In this document: piece by piece, positions 5,208 to 5,375 of the stretch | Layout: the number at the start of each line of letters is the position of its first letter | How positions within the stretch are numbered: position 1 is the stretch's first letter | Assembly (NCBI GenBank): GCA_905233795.1 | Contig: CAJOFP010000074.1 | Span: 1-5,375 of the forward strand | Length of the DNA stretch: 5,375 bases | Source: an uncultured Oscillibacter sp. | GTDB lineage: Bacteria; Bacillota; Clostridia; Oscillospirales; Oscillospiraceae | Direction: 5' to 3' | Program-made: the position numbers and the translations under genes | Notes under the pieces: generated by a model | What the model saw: the letters and a program-made list of their open reading frames with translations, nothing else | Databases searched by the model: none | What the model was told of the DNA's origin: nothing

Positions 5208-5375
5208 ACGAAACATGAAGAGCGGCAGGCGACAGGTATGACCAGTACCCGTATGCCCTACGCCGAGTAAAGAGACTGCTCAACGCACTGGAGTTTTTAA
5301 GGCTCCAGACCGCGGGGCTATTATACCCATATGTTTATTTTGTTCGCAACCGGGTAAAGTTACTCAAATCATTTT
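5208..5375 (+). other. Unidentified transcribed leader or RNA gene (3' end outside the window)
   Basis: This stretch follows the strong promoter and has moderate GC, unlike the A/T-rich spacers elsewhere. Visible structure includes CTGGAG (5288-5293) pairing with CTCCAG (5303-5308) around a 9-base loop, GGCG (5228-5231) with CGCC (5261-5264), and GGTA (5235-5238) with TACC (5246-5249). The only ATG frames are tiny: 8 codons from 5215 and 10 codons from 5238, overlapping as ATGA, neither with a ribosome binding site. A frame without an ATG stays open from 5219 to the edge. I compared it from memory with tRNA, SRP, RNase P, tmRNA, T-box and common riboswitch signatures and recognised none. A 6S-like RNA or the leader of the next gene remains possible. 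Confidence 0.35.
5320..5349 (-). promoter_or_regulatory. Candidate opposing promoter
   Basis: On the minus strand, TTGCGA (5349 to 5344) and a perfect TATAAT (5325 to 5320) are 18 bases apart. Transcription would start near 5313 and run left across the whole putative RNA, towards the C/G element and its T7 tract at 5043-5037. This would give an antisense transcript of about 275 bases. No gene on that strand is visible here. Confidence 0.3.

Noticed and set aside
5215..5270. Two tiny overlapping ORFs (8 and 10 codons, ATGA overlap) after the strong promoter
   Set aside because: Neither has a ribosome binding site. The overlap may be chance. Kept only as a note in the RNA candidate entry.
5288..5330. 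T-box-like segment because of ACCGCGGGG
   Set aside because: The T-box core AGGGTGGNACCGCGG is not present and neither is a stem-I arrangement or a following terminator.

Overview
The window looks like chromosomal DNA from a Gram-positive-type anaerobe, most probably in the class Clostridia. Three things point that way: a compact flavin reductase-rubredoxin protein typical of strict anaerobes, an MltG whose membrane and catalytic motifs resemble clostridial members of the family, and strong AGGAGG-type ribosome binding sites. The coding DNA is rich in GCG, CGC and GGC codons, while the intergenic DNA is extremely AT-rich and full of palindromes. No species can be named from the sequence alone.

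Layout. The left half reads leftwards. At the edge is a purine nucleoside phosphorylase gene (deoD) that lacks its 3' third. Upstream of it is hrb, which encodes a flavin reductase domain fused to rubredoxin. A 37-base nested palindrome lies between them. A divergent AT-rich spacer of about 250 bases, carrying three perfect hairpin-forming palindromes and four copies of ATTATAAT, separates hrb from the rightward genes. First of these is an EamA/DMT-family ten-helix transporter. After a 123-base gap with good promoter sequences comes one 815-codon reading frame.

That frame is the centre of interest. It joins a complete WecG/TagA/CpsF glycosyltransferase (residues 1 to about 245) to a complete endolytic murein transglycosylase MltG (about 455 to 815). 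They are linked by about 210 hydrophilic residues that include five 12-residue repeats. Inside the linker is a textbook ribosome binding site followed by an in-frame ATG at codon 378. The locus could therefore make a fused TagA-MltG protein, a free MltG, or both. The predicted topology fits a fusion: glycosyltransferase in the cytoplasm, one membrane helix, MltG outside. This could couple transfer of a sugar to a lipid-linked polymer precursor with cutting of peptidoglycan strands, but that coupling is inference.

The last 337 bases have no convincing protein gene. They hold an 88-base C/G-rich inverted-repeat element and then a strong promoter-like sequence, which fires into an unidentified, partly structured stretch that runs off the window. 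A facing promoter-like sequence lies on the other strand. The purine, redox, transport and envelope genes do not form an evident single pathway.
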